A DNA stretch of 6,735 bases from the NCBI GenBank assembly GCA_030040815.1, contig JASHSZ010000246.1:1-6735 (forward strand). The letters run 5' to 3'. A program made the translations under genes and the position numbers. This DNA comes from Streptosporangiaceae bacterium (GTDB lineage Bacteria; Actinomycetota; Actinomycetes; Streptosporangiales; Streptosporangiaceae). Positions 1 to 6,735 of this stretch are shown piece by piece. Position 1 is the stretch's first letter, and each line of letters opens with the position of its first letter. The notes under the pieces were generated by a model. That model did no database searches, was not told where the DNA came from, and worked only from the letters and a program-made list of their open reading frames with translations.

Positions 1-1
1 C

Positions 2-406
2 CCGACCGGCGACTACTACAGCAACTACGCCGGCGTCCCGACCTTCATGCAGAGCCACAACATCGGGATCGCGCTCGGCGGCTGGGGAGCCGACTGGCCG
101 GACGGCTACGGCTTCCTGTATGACCTGACTGACGGCGCCACCATCGCGCCAGCTGGCAACACGAACATCTCGCTGATCAACGTCGCGGCGATCAACCAGC
201 TGTTCAACAAGGCGGCCGGCGACACGAACTCCGCTACCGCGACGGCGATCTACGCCGAAGTGGACAAGGACGTGATGGCCGGTGCCTACATCCTGCCGAT
301 CGTCTACCAGAAGGTGCTGCTCTACCGGAACCCCAGCGTGACGAACGTGTACATGGACCAGTACTACGGCATGTACAACTACGCCGTGCTCGGGCTGAAC
401 AGCTAA
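2..406 (+). CDS. Peptide ABC transporter substrate-binding protein, family 5 (3' part only)
   Basis: The reading frame is open from the left edge to a TAA at 404-406, giving the last 134 residues of a longer protein. The ATG at 47 is internal, because the frame continues upstream of it. The segment has the C-terminal look of the SBP_bac_5 (DppA/OppA) family: a WGADWPD-like stretch, then an Asn-rich segment, a helix of the form INQLFNKAA, an ALA-rich helix ending in YAEVDKDVM, and a final strand YILPIVYQK that closes the lobe. In this family the protein is exported, usually as a lipoprotein in Gram-positives, and delivers peptides or related solutes to the membrane permease. The signal peptide and most of the binding pocket lie outside the window, so the substrate cannot be judged. 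It is the upstream cistron of the permease and ATPase genes that follow. Confidence 0.9.
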   Translation, partial: PTGDYYSNYAGVPTFMQSHNIGIALGGWGADWPDGYGFLYDLTDGATIAPAGNTNISLINVAAINQLFNKAAGDTNSATATAIYAEVDKDVMAGAYILPIVYQKVLLYRNPSVTNVYMDQYYGMYNYAVLGLNS

Positions 407-417
407 CTAGCAAGGGC

Positions 418-451
418 GGCGCGCTGGCGACCGGAAGGTCGCCAGCGCGCC
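418..451 (+). promoter_or_regulatory. Perfect 15-bp inverted repeat between binding-protein and permease genes (attenuator or mRNA-stabilising hairpin)
   Basis: Positions 418-432 and 437-451 are exact reverse complements separated by GGAA, so the RNA would form a 15-bp GC-rich stem capped by a GNRA-type tetraloop. It starts 11 nt after the binding-protein stop codon and ends 42 nt before the permease start. No T-run follows it, so it is not a classical intrinsic terminator. Hairpins at this place in binding-protein operons commonly protect the upstream message or partly stop transcription, giving more binding protein than permease. That role is inferred here. The hairpin itself is read directly from the sequence. 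Confidence 0.7.
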
Positions 452-476
452 CGCACGAACCGCGCACGAACGGCGC

Positions 477-482
477 AGGGAG
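477..482 (+). promoter_or_regulatory. Ribosome binding site of the permease gene
   Basis: AGGGAG lies 11 nt upstream of the GTG at 494. The spacing is slightly long but usable. It is the only purine-rich Shine-Dalgarno candidate before this start and supports the GTG choice. It lies downstream of the hairpin, so the permease can be translated independently of the binding-protein cistron. Confidence 0.55.
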
Positions 483-493
483 TTTCGCGTAGC

Positions 494-1498
494 GTGATTA
501 CGTTCATCGTCAGGCGGCTGTTCGCCACCCTGATACTGCTCATCATCGTCAGTGCGATCACGTACGCGATCTTCTTCCTGCTGCCCAGGCTGGCCGGCGT
601 GACAAATTACGATCTCGCGGCCAGGTACGTGGGCAAGATCCCGACCCGGTCGGAGATCCTCGCCATGGAGAACAGGCTCGGCCTGAACGAGCCGGTGCCG
701 GTGCAGTTCGGCAGATTCCTCAGGGCCATCGTGGCCGGCGAGACCTACACCAACGGCACGAGCAAGGTGTACTGCCCGGCGCCGTGCCTCGGCTATTCCT
801 GGCGTAACCAGCAGCCCGTATGGCCGCTGCTGGTCAGCAATATCTCGGTGACAGCGTCGCTAGCGATCGGTGCGGCAGTGATCTGGCTGGTCAGCGGCGT
901 CGCAATCGGAATCGTGTCGGCGCTGCGGCGCGGCACCTTCTTCGACCGGCTCTCGATGGGCACGGCGCTGGCGGGCGTGTCCCTGCCAATTTTCTTCACC
1001 GGCCAGATAGCGCTGCTGCTGTTCAGCTATCACTGGCAGATCTTCAACGTGACCTACGTGGGCATCACGCAGAACCCGCTGGACTGGGCCAAGAACCTCA
1101 TCCTGCCGTGGATCGTTCTTGCGTTCCTGTACTCCGCCCTGTATGCGCGGCTGACCAGGGCCGGGATGCTCGAGACGATGAACGAGGACTACATCAGGAC
1201 GGCCCGCGCCAAGGGCCTGCCCGAACGGACGGTGATCTTCAAGCACGGCCTGCGGGCGGCGCTGACACCCATCCTGACCATCTTCGGCATGGACCTCGGC
1301 CTGCTGTTCGGCGGCGCGATACTGACCGAGGAAACGTTCAGCCTGCACGGTCTCGGCCTGTTCACGATCGAGGCCATCAATAACCAGGACCTGCCGGAGA
1401 TCATGGGCGTGGTGCTGCTGGCGTCGTTCTTCATCATCATCGCGAATATGGTGGTCGACATCCTGTACGCGGTGATCGATCCCCGGGTGAGGCTGTGA
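494..1498 (+). CDS. dppB: Peptide ABC transporter permease, DppB/OppB type
   Basis: Complete 334-residue membrane protein, near the usual length of DppB permeases. The N-terminus (ITFIVRRLFATLILLIIVSA) is the family's first membrane helix. A large external loop follows (about 35-110). Further hydrophobic helices lie near 113-142, 152-177, 201-218, 250-275 and 300-328. The cytoplasmic EAA-type coupling loop is seen around 220-250 (EDYIRTARAKGLPERTVIFKH), followed by LRAALTPILTIFG and the typical C-terminus [10 protein letters not shown]. It should form one half of the translocation channel and dock on the DppD/DppF ATPases. The external loop carries a CPAPC pair (C94, C98). Translation starts at a GTG behind AGGGAG. 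Its stop overlaps the start of the next gene. The symbol is family-level; the real substrate is unknown. Confidence 0.94.
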   Translation: MITFIVRRLFATLILLIIVSAITYAIFFLLPRLAGVTNYDLAARYVGKIPTRSEILAMENRLGLNEPVPVQFGRFLRAIVAGETYTNGTSKVYCPAPCLGYSWRNQQPVWPLLVSNISVTASLAIGAAVIWLVSGVAIGIVSALRRGTFFDRLSMGTALAGVSLPIFFTGQIALLLFSYHWQIFNVTYVGITQNPLDWAKNLILPWIVLAFLYSALYARLTRAGMLETMNEDYIRTARAKGLPERTVIFKHGLRAALTPILTIFGMDLGLLFGGAILTEETFSLHGLGLFTIEAINNQDLPEIMGVVLLASFFIIIANMVVDILYAVIDPRVRL

Positions 1499-2651
1499 TG
1501 ACGGTGGCCGGCGGAGCCGGGCCAGTCGGCACGGCGCGGCGGCTGCTGCGCAGCCGGACGGCTTCGAGCCAGTTTCAGCCGACGGCAGCCGCGGGGGACG
1601 TGGCGACCCCGGTCGGGGATGCCCTCCTCGAGGTGCGCGACCTGCGGATCAGCTTTCCCACCGACGACGGCCTGGTCCAAGCCGTCGACGGCGTGTCGTT
1701 CTCGCTGGAGCGCGGCAAGACGCTCGGGATCGTGGGGGAGTCGGGCTCCGGCAAGAGCGTGACCAGCCTGGGCATTCTCGGGCTGCACGAGCACACCAAC
1801 GCCGAGATCTCCGGCCAGATCTGGCTGGATGGCGAGGAGCTCGTCACCGCGGGACCCGCCAGGGTCCGGCAGCTGCGCGGCAGCAAGATGGCGATGATCT
1901 TCCAGGATCCGTTGTCGTCGCTGCACCCGTACTTCACCGTCGGCGCGCAGATCACCGAGGCCTATCTGATCCACAACGACGTCAGCAAGAAGGCGGCCCG
2001 GCAGCACACCATCGACATGCTGGGCCGGGTCGGCATCCCGCAGCCGGCCACCAGGGTCGACGACTACCCGCACCAGTTCTCCGGCGGCATGCGCCAGCGG
2101 GCCATGATCGCGATGGCGCTGTGCTGCAACCCGGAGCTGCTGATCGCCGACGAGCCGACCACGGCCCTTGACGTGACTGTTCAGGCTCAGATCCTGGACC
2201 TGATCTCCGACCTGCAGCGGGAAATGGGCTCGGCGGTCATCATCATCACCCATGACCTCGGCGTCGTGGCGGAGTTGTCCGACGACATCCTGGTCATGTA
2301 CAGCGGCAGAATCGCCGAATACGGCTCGGCGGAGGACATCTTCTCGCGGCCGGGGCACCCCTACACGTGGGGGCTGCTCAGCTCGATGCCTCGCCTGGAC
2401 GAGGCCAGGGCAGAGCGGCTGGTGCCGATCAAGGGCACTCCGCCGAGCCTGATCCGCGTGCCGACGGGCTGCCCGTTCCACCCGCGCTGCGACTACGCGG
2501 CCATGACCGACGGCAAGAGCGAGACGCTGATACCCGAGCTGCGCGAGATCGAGCCCGGACACAAGGTGGCGTGCCACCTCACGAGCCTGCAGCGGGCGAG
2601 GCTGCGAACCGAGCGGGTGGCTTCGCTCGCCCGCGCAGACGGGGAGGACGC

Positions 2652-2655
<4 letters not shown>
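1495..2655 (+). CDS. dppD: Peptide ABC transporter ATP-binding protein, DppD/OppD type
   Basis: 386-residue ATPase with every nucleotide-binding element: Walker A GESGSGKS (81-88), Q-loop MIFQDP (134-139), signature FSGGMRQR (195-202), Walker B LLIADEP (215-221) and H-loop H253. The C-terminal oligopeptide-type extension starts at GHPYTWGL (287-294). It drives import together with the DppF-like partner. The GTG at 1495 overlaps the permease stop by 4 nt; ATG at 1498 is an alternative and is better spaced from GGTGAGG (1486-1492). The fold begins near residue 43, so about 40 Ala/Gly/Arg-rich residues precede it, longer than usual. The C-terminal Cys motif is incomplete: C326, C332 and C360 are present, but D339 stands where the family normally has Cys. 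No dppC gene lies between it and dppB. Confidence 0.95.
2643..2648 (+). promoter_or_regulatory. Ribosome binding site of the DppF-type ATPase gene
   Basis: GGAGGA lies within the last codons of the dppD-type gene, three nt before the GTG at 2652. It decides the start of the downstream gene. The same reading frame is open for about 285 nt further upstream, but that part has no ATPase similarity and overlaps the dppD coding region. Confidence 0.65.
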
Positions 2656-3707
<1,052 letters not shown>

Positions 3708-3712
3708 ATCCG

Positions 3713-4705
3713 CTAGCGGGTCGGCTCCGCGGGAACGGGCCCCGCGGGAACGGGCACGGCGGGAACGGGCACGGCGGGAACGGGCACGGCGGGAACGGGC
3801 ACGGCGGGCAGTGGTGGCGGCGTGCCGCCGTGGGCGGGGCAGAGCGGCTGATACGAGCACCACTCGCACAGCCGGCTCGGCCGCGGCCGCCAGTCACCCG
3901 ACTGCGCAGCCCGGTCGATGGCCTGCCACAAGGCGTTGACCTTACGCTCGGTCGCCAGCAGGTCACCCTCGTCCGGCGCATACCGGACGAGTTCGCCGTT
4001 GCCCAGGTAGATCAGCTGCAGCAGGCGCGGGATCGTGCCACGCGTCCGCCACAGTGCGAGCGCGTAGAACTTCATCTGGAATAGCGCCCTGGCCTCGTTC
4101 TCCTCCCGTGGCGCCAGTCCGGTCTTGTAGTCGACGATGCGTATCTCGCCGGTGGGCGCGACGTCGAGCCGGTCGATGTAGCCGCGGAGTGTCAGCCCGG
4201 AGTCCAGCAGGGCGTGCACCGACATCTCGCGGTAACTCGGCTCGATCCGGCTGGGGTCCTCAAGCGTGAAGTAGCGATCGAGCATCAGCGCGGCCTCCTC
4301 GAACCAGGCGGCCTGCTCCGTCGCACTGTCGAACAACTCGGCCAGCTCCGGCACTTCGGCAACCAGCCGGTCCCACTGGCCGGGCAGCAGCGTCCGGGCA
4401 GCGGCGGGCGTCCGGCACCGCGGCGGTTCATCGAACAGCCGCTCCAGCACCGCGTGGACCAGCGTGCCGCGGGCCGTGGCCGGGCTCGGCAGCTCGGGCA
4501 GCCGGTCGACGACGCGGAACCGGTACAGCAGCGGGCAGGTCATGAAGTCGGCGGCGCGGGATGGCGACAGGCTCGGGCCGACCGACTGATCGGCCGGCTC
4601 GGTCGGCACAGTCGGCTCAGTCGGCACAGTCGGCTCGGTCGGCACAGCTAGCTCAGTCGGCAGAGCGGTGGCCAACGGGGCGGGCTCGGCGAGTGTGTCG
4701 CTCAT
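3713..4705 (-). CDS. RecB-family PD-(D/E)XK nuclease with Fe-S cysteines and repeat tails at both ends
   Basis: 330 residues, homologous in my recollection to the Rv2119-type RecB-like proteins of actinobacteria (PDDEXK_1 superfamily). The core runs from LSPSRAADFMTCPLLYRF (46-63) to CPAHGG (289-294). Nuclease residues are visible: H84 in GTLVHAVLERL, D178 in GYIDRLD, D192 and K194 in IVDYKTG, and Q210/Y214 in the helix after it. C57, C280, C283 and C289 match the four-cysteine [4Fe-4S] arrangement of AddB/Cas4-type nucleases. It probably acts on DNA ends or single strands in repair; no helicase domain is present. Residues 15-38 are a hexapeptide repeat (VPTEPT-like) and 300-325 a pentapeptide repeat (PAVPV-like), both outside the fold. 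The ATG at 4705 has no clear ribosome binding site but follows a -10-like hexamer, so it may be leaderless. Confidence 0.93.
   Translation of the reverse strand: MSDTLAEPAPLATALPTELAVPTEPTVPTEPTVPTEPADQSVGPSLSPSRAADFMTCPLLYRFRVVDRLPELPSPATARGTLVHAVLERLFDEPPRCRTPAAARTLLPGQWDRLVAEVPELAELFDSATEQAAWFEEAALMLDRYFTLEDPSRIEPSYREMSVHALLDSGLTLRGYIDRLDVAPTGEIRIVDYKTGLAPREENEARALFQMKFYALALWRTRGTIPRLLQLIYLGNGELVRYAPDEGDLLATERKVNALWQAIDRAAQSGDWRPRPSRLCEWCSYQPLCPAHGGTPPPLPAVPVPAVPVPAVPVPAVPVPAGPVPAEPTR
3727..3747. terminator. Candidate hairpin downstream of the transporter operon
   Basis: CCGCGGG (3727-3733) and CCCGCGG (3741-3747) can pair into a 7-bp stem with a 7-nt loop, 19 nt after the dppF stop. It lies in the 3' end of the convergent nuclease gene and is built partly from the first unit of the 15-bp repeat. 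There is no T-run. It is the only evident candidate for ending the operon's transcript, but such GC-rich palindromes are common by chance in this genome type. Confidence 0.25.
3731..3805. repeat. 15-bp tandem repeat, five units, in the 3' end of the nuclease gene
   Basis: The unit GGGAACGGGCACGGC is repeated without gaps. Units at 3746, 3761, 3776 and 3791 are identical; the unit at 3731 differs in its last five bases. On the - strand it encodes the pentapeptide PAVPV (one copy PAGPV) as the C-terminal tail of the nuclease. The near-perfect identity at DNA level indicates recent expansion by slippage or unequal exchange rather than old, selected protein repeats. Confidence 0.92.
4596..4667. 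repeat. 18-bp tandem repeat, four units, in the 5' end of the nuclease gene
   Basis: Four contiguous 18-bp units start at 4596, 4614, 4632 and 4650, with the shared core CTC(G/A)GTCGGCA. Units 1 and 2 differ by one base, unit 3 by its last two bases, and unit 4 is more diverged. On the - strand they encode LPTELA, VPTEPT, VPTEPT and VPTEPA, an acidic, proline-rich and probably disordered N-terminal tail before the nuclease core. The unit differs in length and sequence from the 15-bp repeat at the other end of the same gene. Confidence 0.9.
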
Positions 4706-4711
4706 GCTGGC

Positions 4712-4717
4712 AGCCTA
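4712..4717 (-). promoter_or_regulatory. Probable -10 element of the nuclease gene (leaderless)
   Basis: On the - strand TAGGCT matches the actinobacterial TANNNT -10 pattern and ends 6 nt before the ATG at 4705. That spacing would put the transcription start on or next to the start codon. I see no good -35 hexamer 16-18 nt upstream and no Shine-Dalgarno sequence. The site lies in the 115-bp spacer shared with the divergent protease gene. Confidence 0.5.
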
Positions 4718-4808
4718 GGGGACCACTCCGACAACGTGAGCTGGCAAGTTCGCCGGCGCGCCGGGCAGATCCGTTTCCGCAGCGGAGCTGTGAGCGCCCT
4801 GCGCCGCG

Positions 4809-4814
4809 TAGCAT
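4809..4814 (+). promoter_or_regulatory. Probable -10 element of the M50 protease gene (leaderless)
   Basis: TAGCAT fits TANNNT and ends 6 nt before the GTG at 4821. The region before this GTG lacks a Shine-Dalgarno sequence, which fits transcription starting at the start codon. No convincing -35 was found. The rest of the 4706-4820 spacer shows nothing else I can name. Confidence 0.5.
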
Positions 4815-4820
4815 CGATGC

Positions 4821-5996
4821 GTGGCAGATGGTATGCAGCCGGGCGGACCGCCGCAGCGAGGGCGGCAGACTCCGGCGCCGCGGTCCCGGGCAGGCCTCGG
4901 CTTCATGATCGCGCGGCCGTTCGGCATCCCGGTCTTCATCTCGCCGTACTGGTTCCTGGTCGCCGCTGTTCTGGTGGTGCTGTATTCCAACACCGACGTG
5001 ATACCCGGCACGGTGCAGGGCACCGTACCGCGATATCTGGTCGCCGTCGCTTTCGTTGTGTTGCTGTACCTGTCGGTGCTGATCCACGAGCTGAGCCACA
5101 GCCTGGTTGCCCGCGGCTTGAAGCTGCCGGTGCGCAGGATCCACCTGTACCCGCTCGGCGGCTTCTCCGAGATCGAGCAGGAGATGCCGACGCCGGGCCG
5201 GGAGTTCCTGGTATCGGCAGCAGGCCCGGCCATGTCGCTTGCGCTGGCAGGCCTTGGCATCGGGCTGAACGTGATCGCCAGCCCCTCCGGTGTCGCGGGC
5301 GTGTTGCTCGACCGGTTCATCCTGGCCAACATCCTGGTGGGGGTGTTCAACCTGCTGCCAGGGCTACCGCTGGATGGCGGTCGGCTGCTACGGGCTGGCC
5401 TGTGGAAGCTGACCGGCCGGAGTGACTATTCCATCGTCCTCGCTGCCTGGGCCGGGCGGATTATCGCGGTCGCCGTGGTGGCAGCCGTGCTGACGCAAAC
5501 GCGGAGCGTGTTCAGCCTGGAAGACGGCTACGGCCTTTGGCTTGTTGCGATCGCCGCGTTCATGTGGATGAGCGCCAGCCAGGCGCTGCGGTCCGCCCGG
5601 GTGCGGGAGCGGCTGCCTGCGCTGCAGGCGCGCGCGCTGGCCAGGCGCGCGATCCCCATCCCGTCTAACCTCCCGCTTGCGGAGGCGATCCGGCGGGCCG
5701 ATCTCGCGCAGGCGCGGGCGCTGGTCGTCGTGGACCACGACGCGAAGCCCATTGCGATCGTCAACGAGGGCGCTGTTATGGCGACGCCGGAGCAGCGGCG
5801 GCCGTGGATCGACGCGGGCTCGCTGGCCAGGACTCTGGACCCCGACATGATCCTATCCGCCGACCTGTCGGGCATGGACCTGATCGAGGCCGTCCGCCGC
5901 GCGCCCGCCTCGGAGTACCTGCTGGTCGAGCCGTCTGGTCAGGTCTACGGCGTGCTCGCAACCGCCGATCTCGACCACGCCTTCGCGGGCAGGTGA
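4821..5996 (+). CDS. Site-2 protease family M50 zinc metalloprotease with C-terminal CBS-like region
   Basis: 391-residue membrane protein. A basic, proline-rich cytoplasmic start (1-34) leads into the first helix (about 37-56). The zinc site HELSH is at 89-93 (H89, E90, H93) within the second helix. The typical YPLGGFSEIE follows at 110-119, then SAAGPAMSLALAG at 132-144. The second metal motif is NLLPGLPLDGG (177-187), with D185 as third ligand. Two more helices lie near 206-224 and 237-252. Residues about 262-390 resemble a degenerate CBS pair, which in this family (SpoIVFB/Rip-like) may sense a nucleotide or control access. It cuts membrane-embedded substrates, often anti-sigma factors; no such partner is seen here. 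GTG 4821 is chosen for the -10 signal 6 nt ahead; ATG 4833 is an alternative. It diverges from the nuclease gene and precedes trmI by 36 bp. Confidence 0.92.
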   Translation: MADGMQPGGPPQRGRQTPAPRSRAGLGFMIARPFGIPVFISPYWFLVAAVLVVLYSNTDVIPGTVQGTVPRYLVAVAFVVLLYLSVLIHELSHSLVARGLKLPVRRIHLYPLGGFSEIEQEMPTPGREFLVSAAGPAMSLALAGLGIGLNVIASPSGVAGVLLDRFILANILVGVFNLLPGLPLDGGRLLRAGLWKLTGRSDYSIVLAAWAGRIIAVAVVAAVLTQTRSVFSLEDGYGLWLVAIAAFMWMSASQALRSARVRERLPALQARALARRAIPIPSNLPLAEAIRRADLAQARALVVVDHDAKPIAIVNEGAVMATPEQRRPWIDAGSLARTLDPDMILSADLSGMDLIEAVRRAPASEYLLVEPSGQVYGVLATADLDHAFAGR

Positions 5997-6019
5997 CCGA
6001 CCAGCTGCCGCGCCCCCGC

Positions 6020-6025
6020 TAGCCT
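6020..6025 (+). promoter_or_regulatory. Probable -10 element of trmI (leaderless)
   Basis: TAGCCT fits TANNNT and ends 7 nt before the GTG at 6033. The gap between the protease stop and this GTG is 36 bp and holds no Shine-Dalgarno sequence. trmI may therefore have its own leaderless transcript besides any read-through from the protease gene. No matching -35 was recognised. Confidence 0.45.
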
Positions 6026-6032
6026 GACTGGC

Positions 6033-6735
6033 GTGATCACTCCGCCTCGCGGCCCGTTCGCGGTCGGCGATCAGGTGCAGCTGACCGACCCGAAGGGGCG
6101 TCAGCACCGGCTCGTGCTGAGCCCGGGTAAGTCGTTCCACACACACCGCGGCGCGGTCGCGCACGACGATCTCATCGGGAAACCGGAGGGCAGCTTGGTG
6201 ACGTCCGCGGGCGGTACGCCGTATCTGGCTTTCCGGCCGCTGCTGGCCGACTACGCGCTGGCGATGGAGCGCGGGGCTGCCGTGGTGTATCCGAAGGATG
6301 CGGCGCAGATCGTGGGCCTGGCCGACATCTTCCCTGGCGCACACGTGGTGGAGGCAGGCGCCGGCTCGGGCGCCTTGTCCTGCTGGCTGCTGCGGGCGGT
6401 TGGCGAGGCGGGCCTGCTCACCTCGTTCGAGCGCCGGCCAGACTTCGCCCAGATCGCGGCGAGCAACGTGCAGCGATACTTTGGCGGACTGCATCCGGCC
6501 TGGCAGCTGGTGGTCGGCGAGCTTGACCCGGCCGGGATCGCGGACGCCGACCGTGTGGTCTTGGACATGGTCTCGCCCTGGGACTACGTGCAGGCCGCGG
6601 CGAACATGCTGCGGCCGGGCGGCGTGCTGTGCTGCTACGTGGCGACCACGACCCAGCTCGCGAGGACGGTGACCGCAGCGCGCGAACTGGGCAGCTTCGC
6701 CGAGCCTGCCGCCTGGGAGACGCTGCAGCGGGGCT
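6033..6735 (+). CDS. trmI: tRNA (adenine-58-N1)-methyltransferase TrmI (3' end cut off by the window)
   Basis: The frame is open from GTG 6033 to the window edge, giving 234 residues of a protein usually about 280 long. It closely follows the M. tuberculosis Rv2118c protein as I remember it: FAVGDQVQLTDPKGR (9-23), the HTHRG motif (36-40) in the N-terminal beta domain, YPKDAAQI (86-93), the S-adenosylmethionine loop EAGAGSGAL (107-115), an acidic residue E133 ending the next strand, and motif IV LDMVSPWDY (177-185), whose Asp (D178) is the expected target-adenine contact. It ends in AWETLQRG. The enzyme works as a homotetramer and makes m1A58 in the T loop of tRNAs, stabilising their fold. 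The start is supported by the -10-like hexamer just upstream and by conservation from residue 7 on. In many actinobacteria the proteasomal ATPase gene follows; that region is outside the window. Confidence 0.95.
   Translation, partial: MITPPRGPFAVGDQVQLTDPKGRQHRLVLSPGKSFHTHRGAVAHDDLIGKPEGSLVTSAGGTPYLAFRPLLADYALAMERGAAVVYPKDAAQIVGLADIFPGAHVVEAGAGSGALSCWLLRAVGEAGLLTSFERRPDFAQIAASNVQRYFGGLHPAWQLVVGELDPAGIADADRVVLDMVSPWDYVQAAANMLRPGGVLCCYVATTTQLARTVTAARELGSFAEPAAWETLQRG

Noticed and set aside
47..406. A separate small gene starting at ATG 47
   Set aside because: The frame is open to the left edge, and the residues before the ATG fit the binding-protein fold, so this is an internal methionine.
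452..471. Two copies of CGCACGAAC 11 bp apart, as a possible operator
   Set aside because: Short direct repeat inside an operon spacer, with no dyad symmetry and no promoter nearby; likely chance in GC-rich sequence.
1189..2577. Long open frame (462 codons) on the - strand across the permease and DppD genes
   Set aside because: It is antisense to clearly conserved ATPase and permease motifs, has an Arg/Ala/His-rich composition typical of shadow frames in GC-rich DNA, and shows no recognisable domain.
2367..2651. Upstream extension of the DppF reading frame
   Set aside because: It is open only as a shadow of dppD. The GTG at 2652 has GGAGGA ahead of it and gives the normal family length.
3731..3805. 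CRISPR-like array
   Set aside because: The units are directly adjacent with no spacers and are only 15 bp long; this is a coding minisatellite.
4706..4820. Small RNA or riboswitch in the divergent spacer
   Set aside because: Only 115 bp long, with no strong stem or recognised conserved element; two divergent -10 signals explain it well enough.

Overview
The window is GC-rich DNA with compact, overlapping genes and frequent GTG starts. Its protein families are typical of Actinobacteria. The right half holds a RecB-like nuclease, a site-2 protease and the tRNA m1A58 methyltransferase TrmI. As I recall, this group sits next to the Pup-proteasome (ARC/Mpa) locus in many actinobacteria. I cannot name a genus from sequence alone; a soil-type non-mycobacterial actinobacterium is a guess.

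Left half (1-3707, + strand): the 3' part of a peptide-type ABC importer operon. In order it holds the end of a family 5 substrate-binding protein, a perfect 15-bp inverted repeat between cistrons, a DppB-type permease, and two ATPases of DppD and DppF type. The last three genes are joined by 4-nt GTGA overlaps, so their translation is probably coupled. The second permease (DppC), needed for a complete importer, is absent from its usual place between dppB and dppD. It may lie upstream of the window or have been lost.

Right half (3713-6735): the nuclease gene lies on the - strand, tail to tail with dppF and only 5 bp away. It is divergent from the M50 metalloprotease gene across a 115-bp spacer, and trmI follows 36 bp after the protease. 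trmI runs off the right edge of the window. All three genes show a TANNNT -10-like hexamer 6-7 nt before the start codon and no clear ribosome binding site, which suggests leaderless transcripts.

Most genes look intact and ordinary. The unusual points are: two unrelated in-frame minisatellites (18 bp and 15 bp) that give the nuclease proline-rich tails at both ends; loss of one cysteine of the C-terminal four-Cys motif in the DppD-like ATPase but not in its DppF partner; the missing DppC together with an odd 40-residue N-terminal extension on DppD; and the strong hairpin after the binding-protein gene. I see no RNA genes, CRISPR arrays, insertion sequences or clear foreign DNA, and no convincing new multi-gene system.
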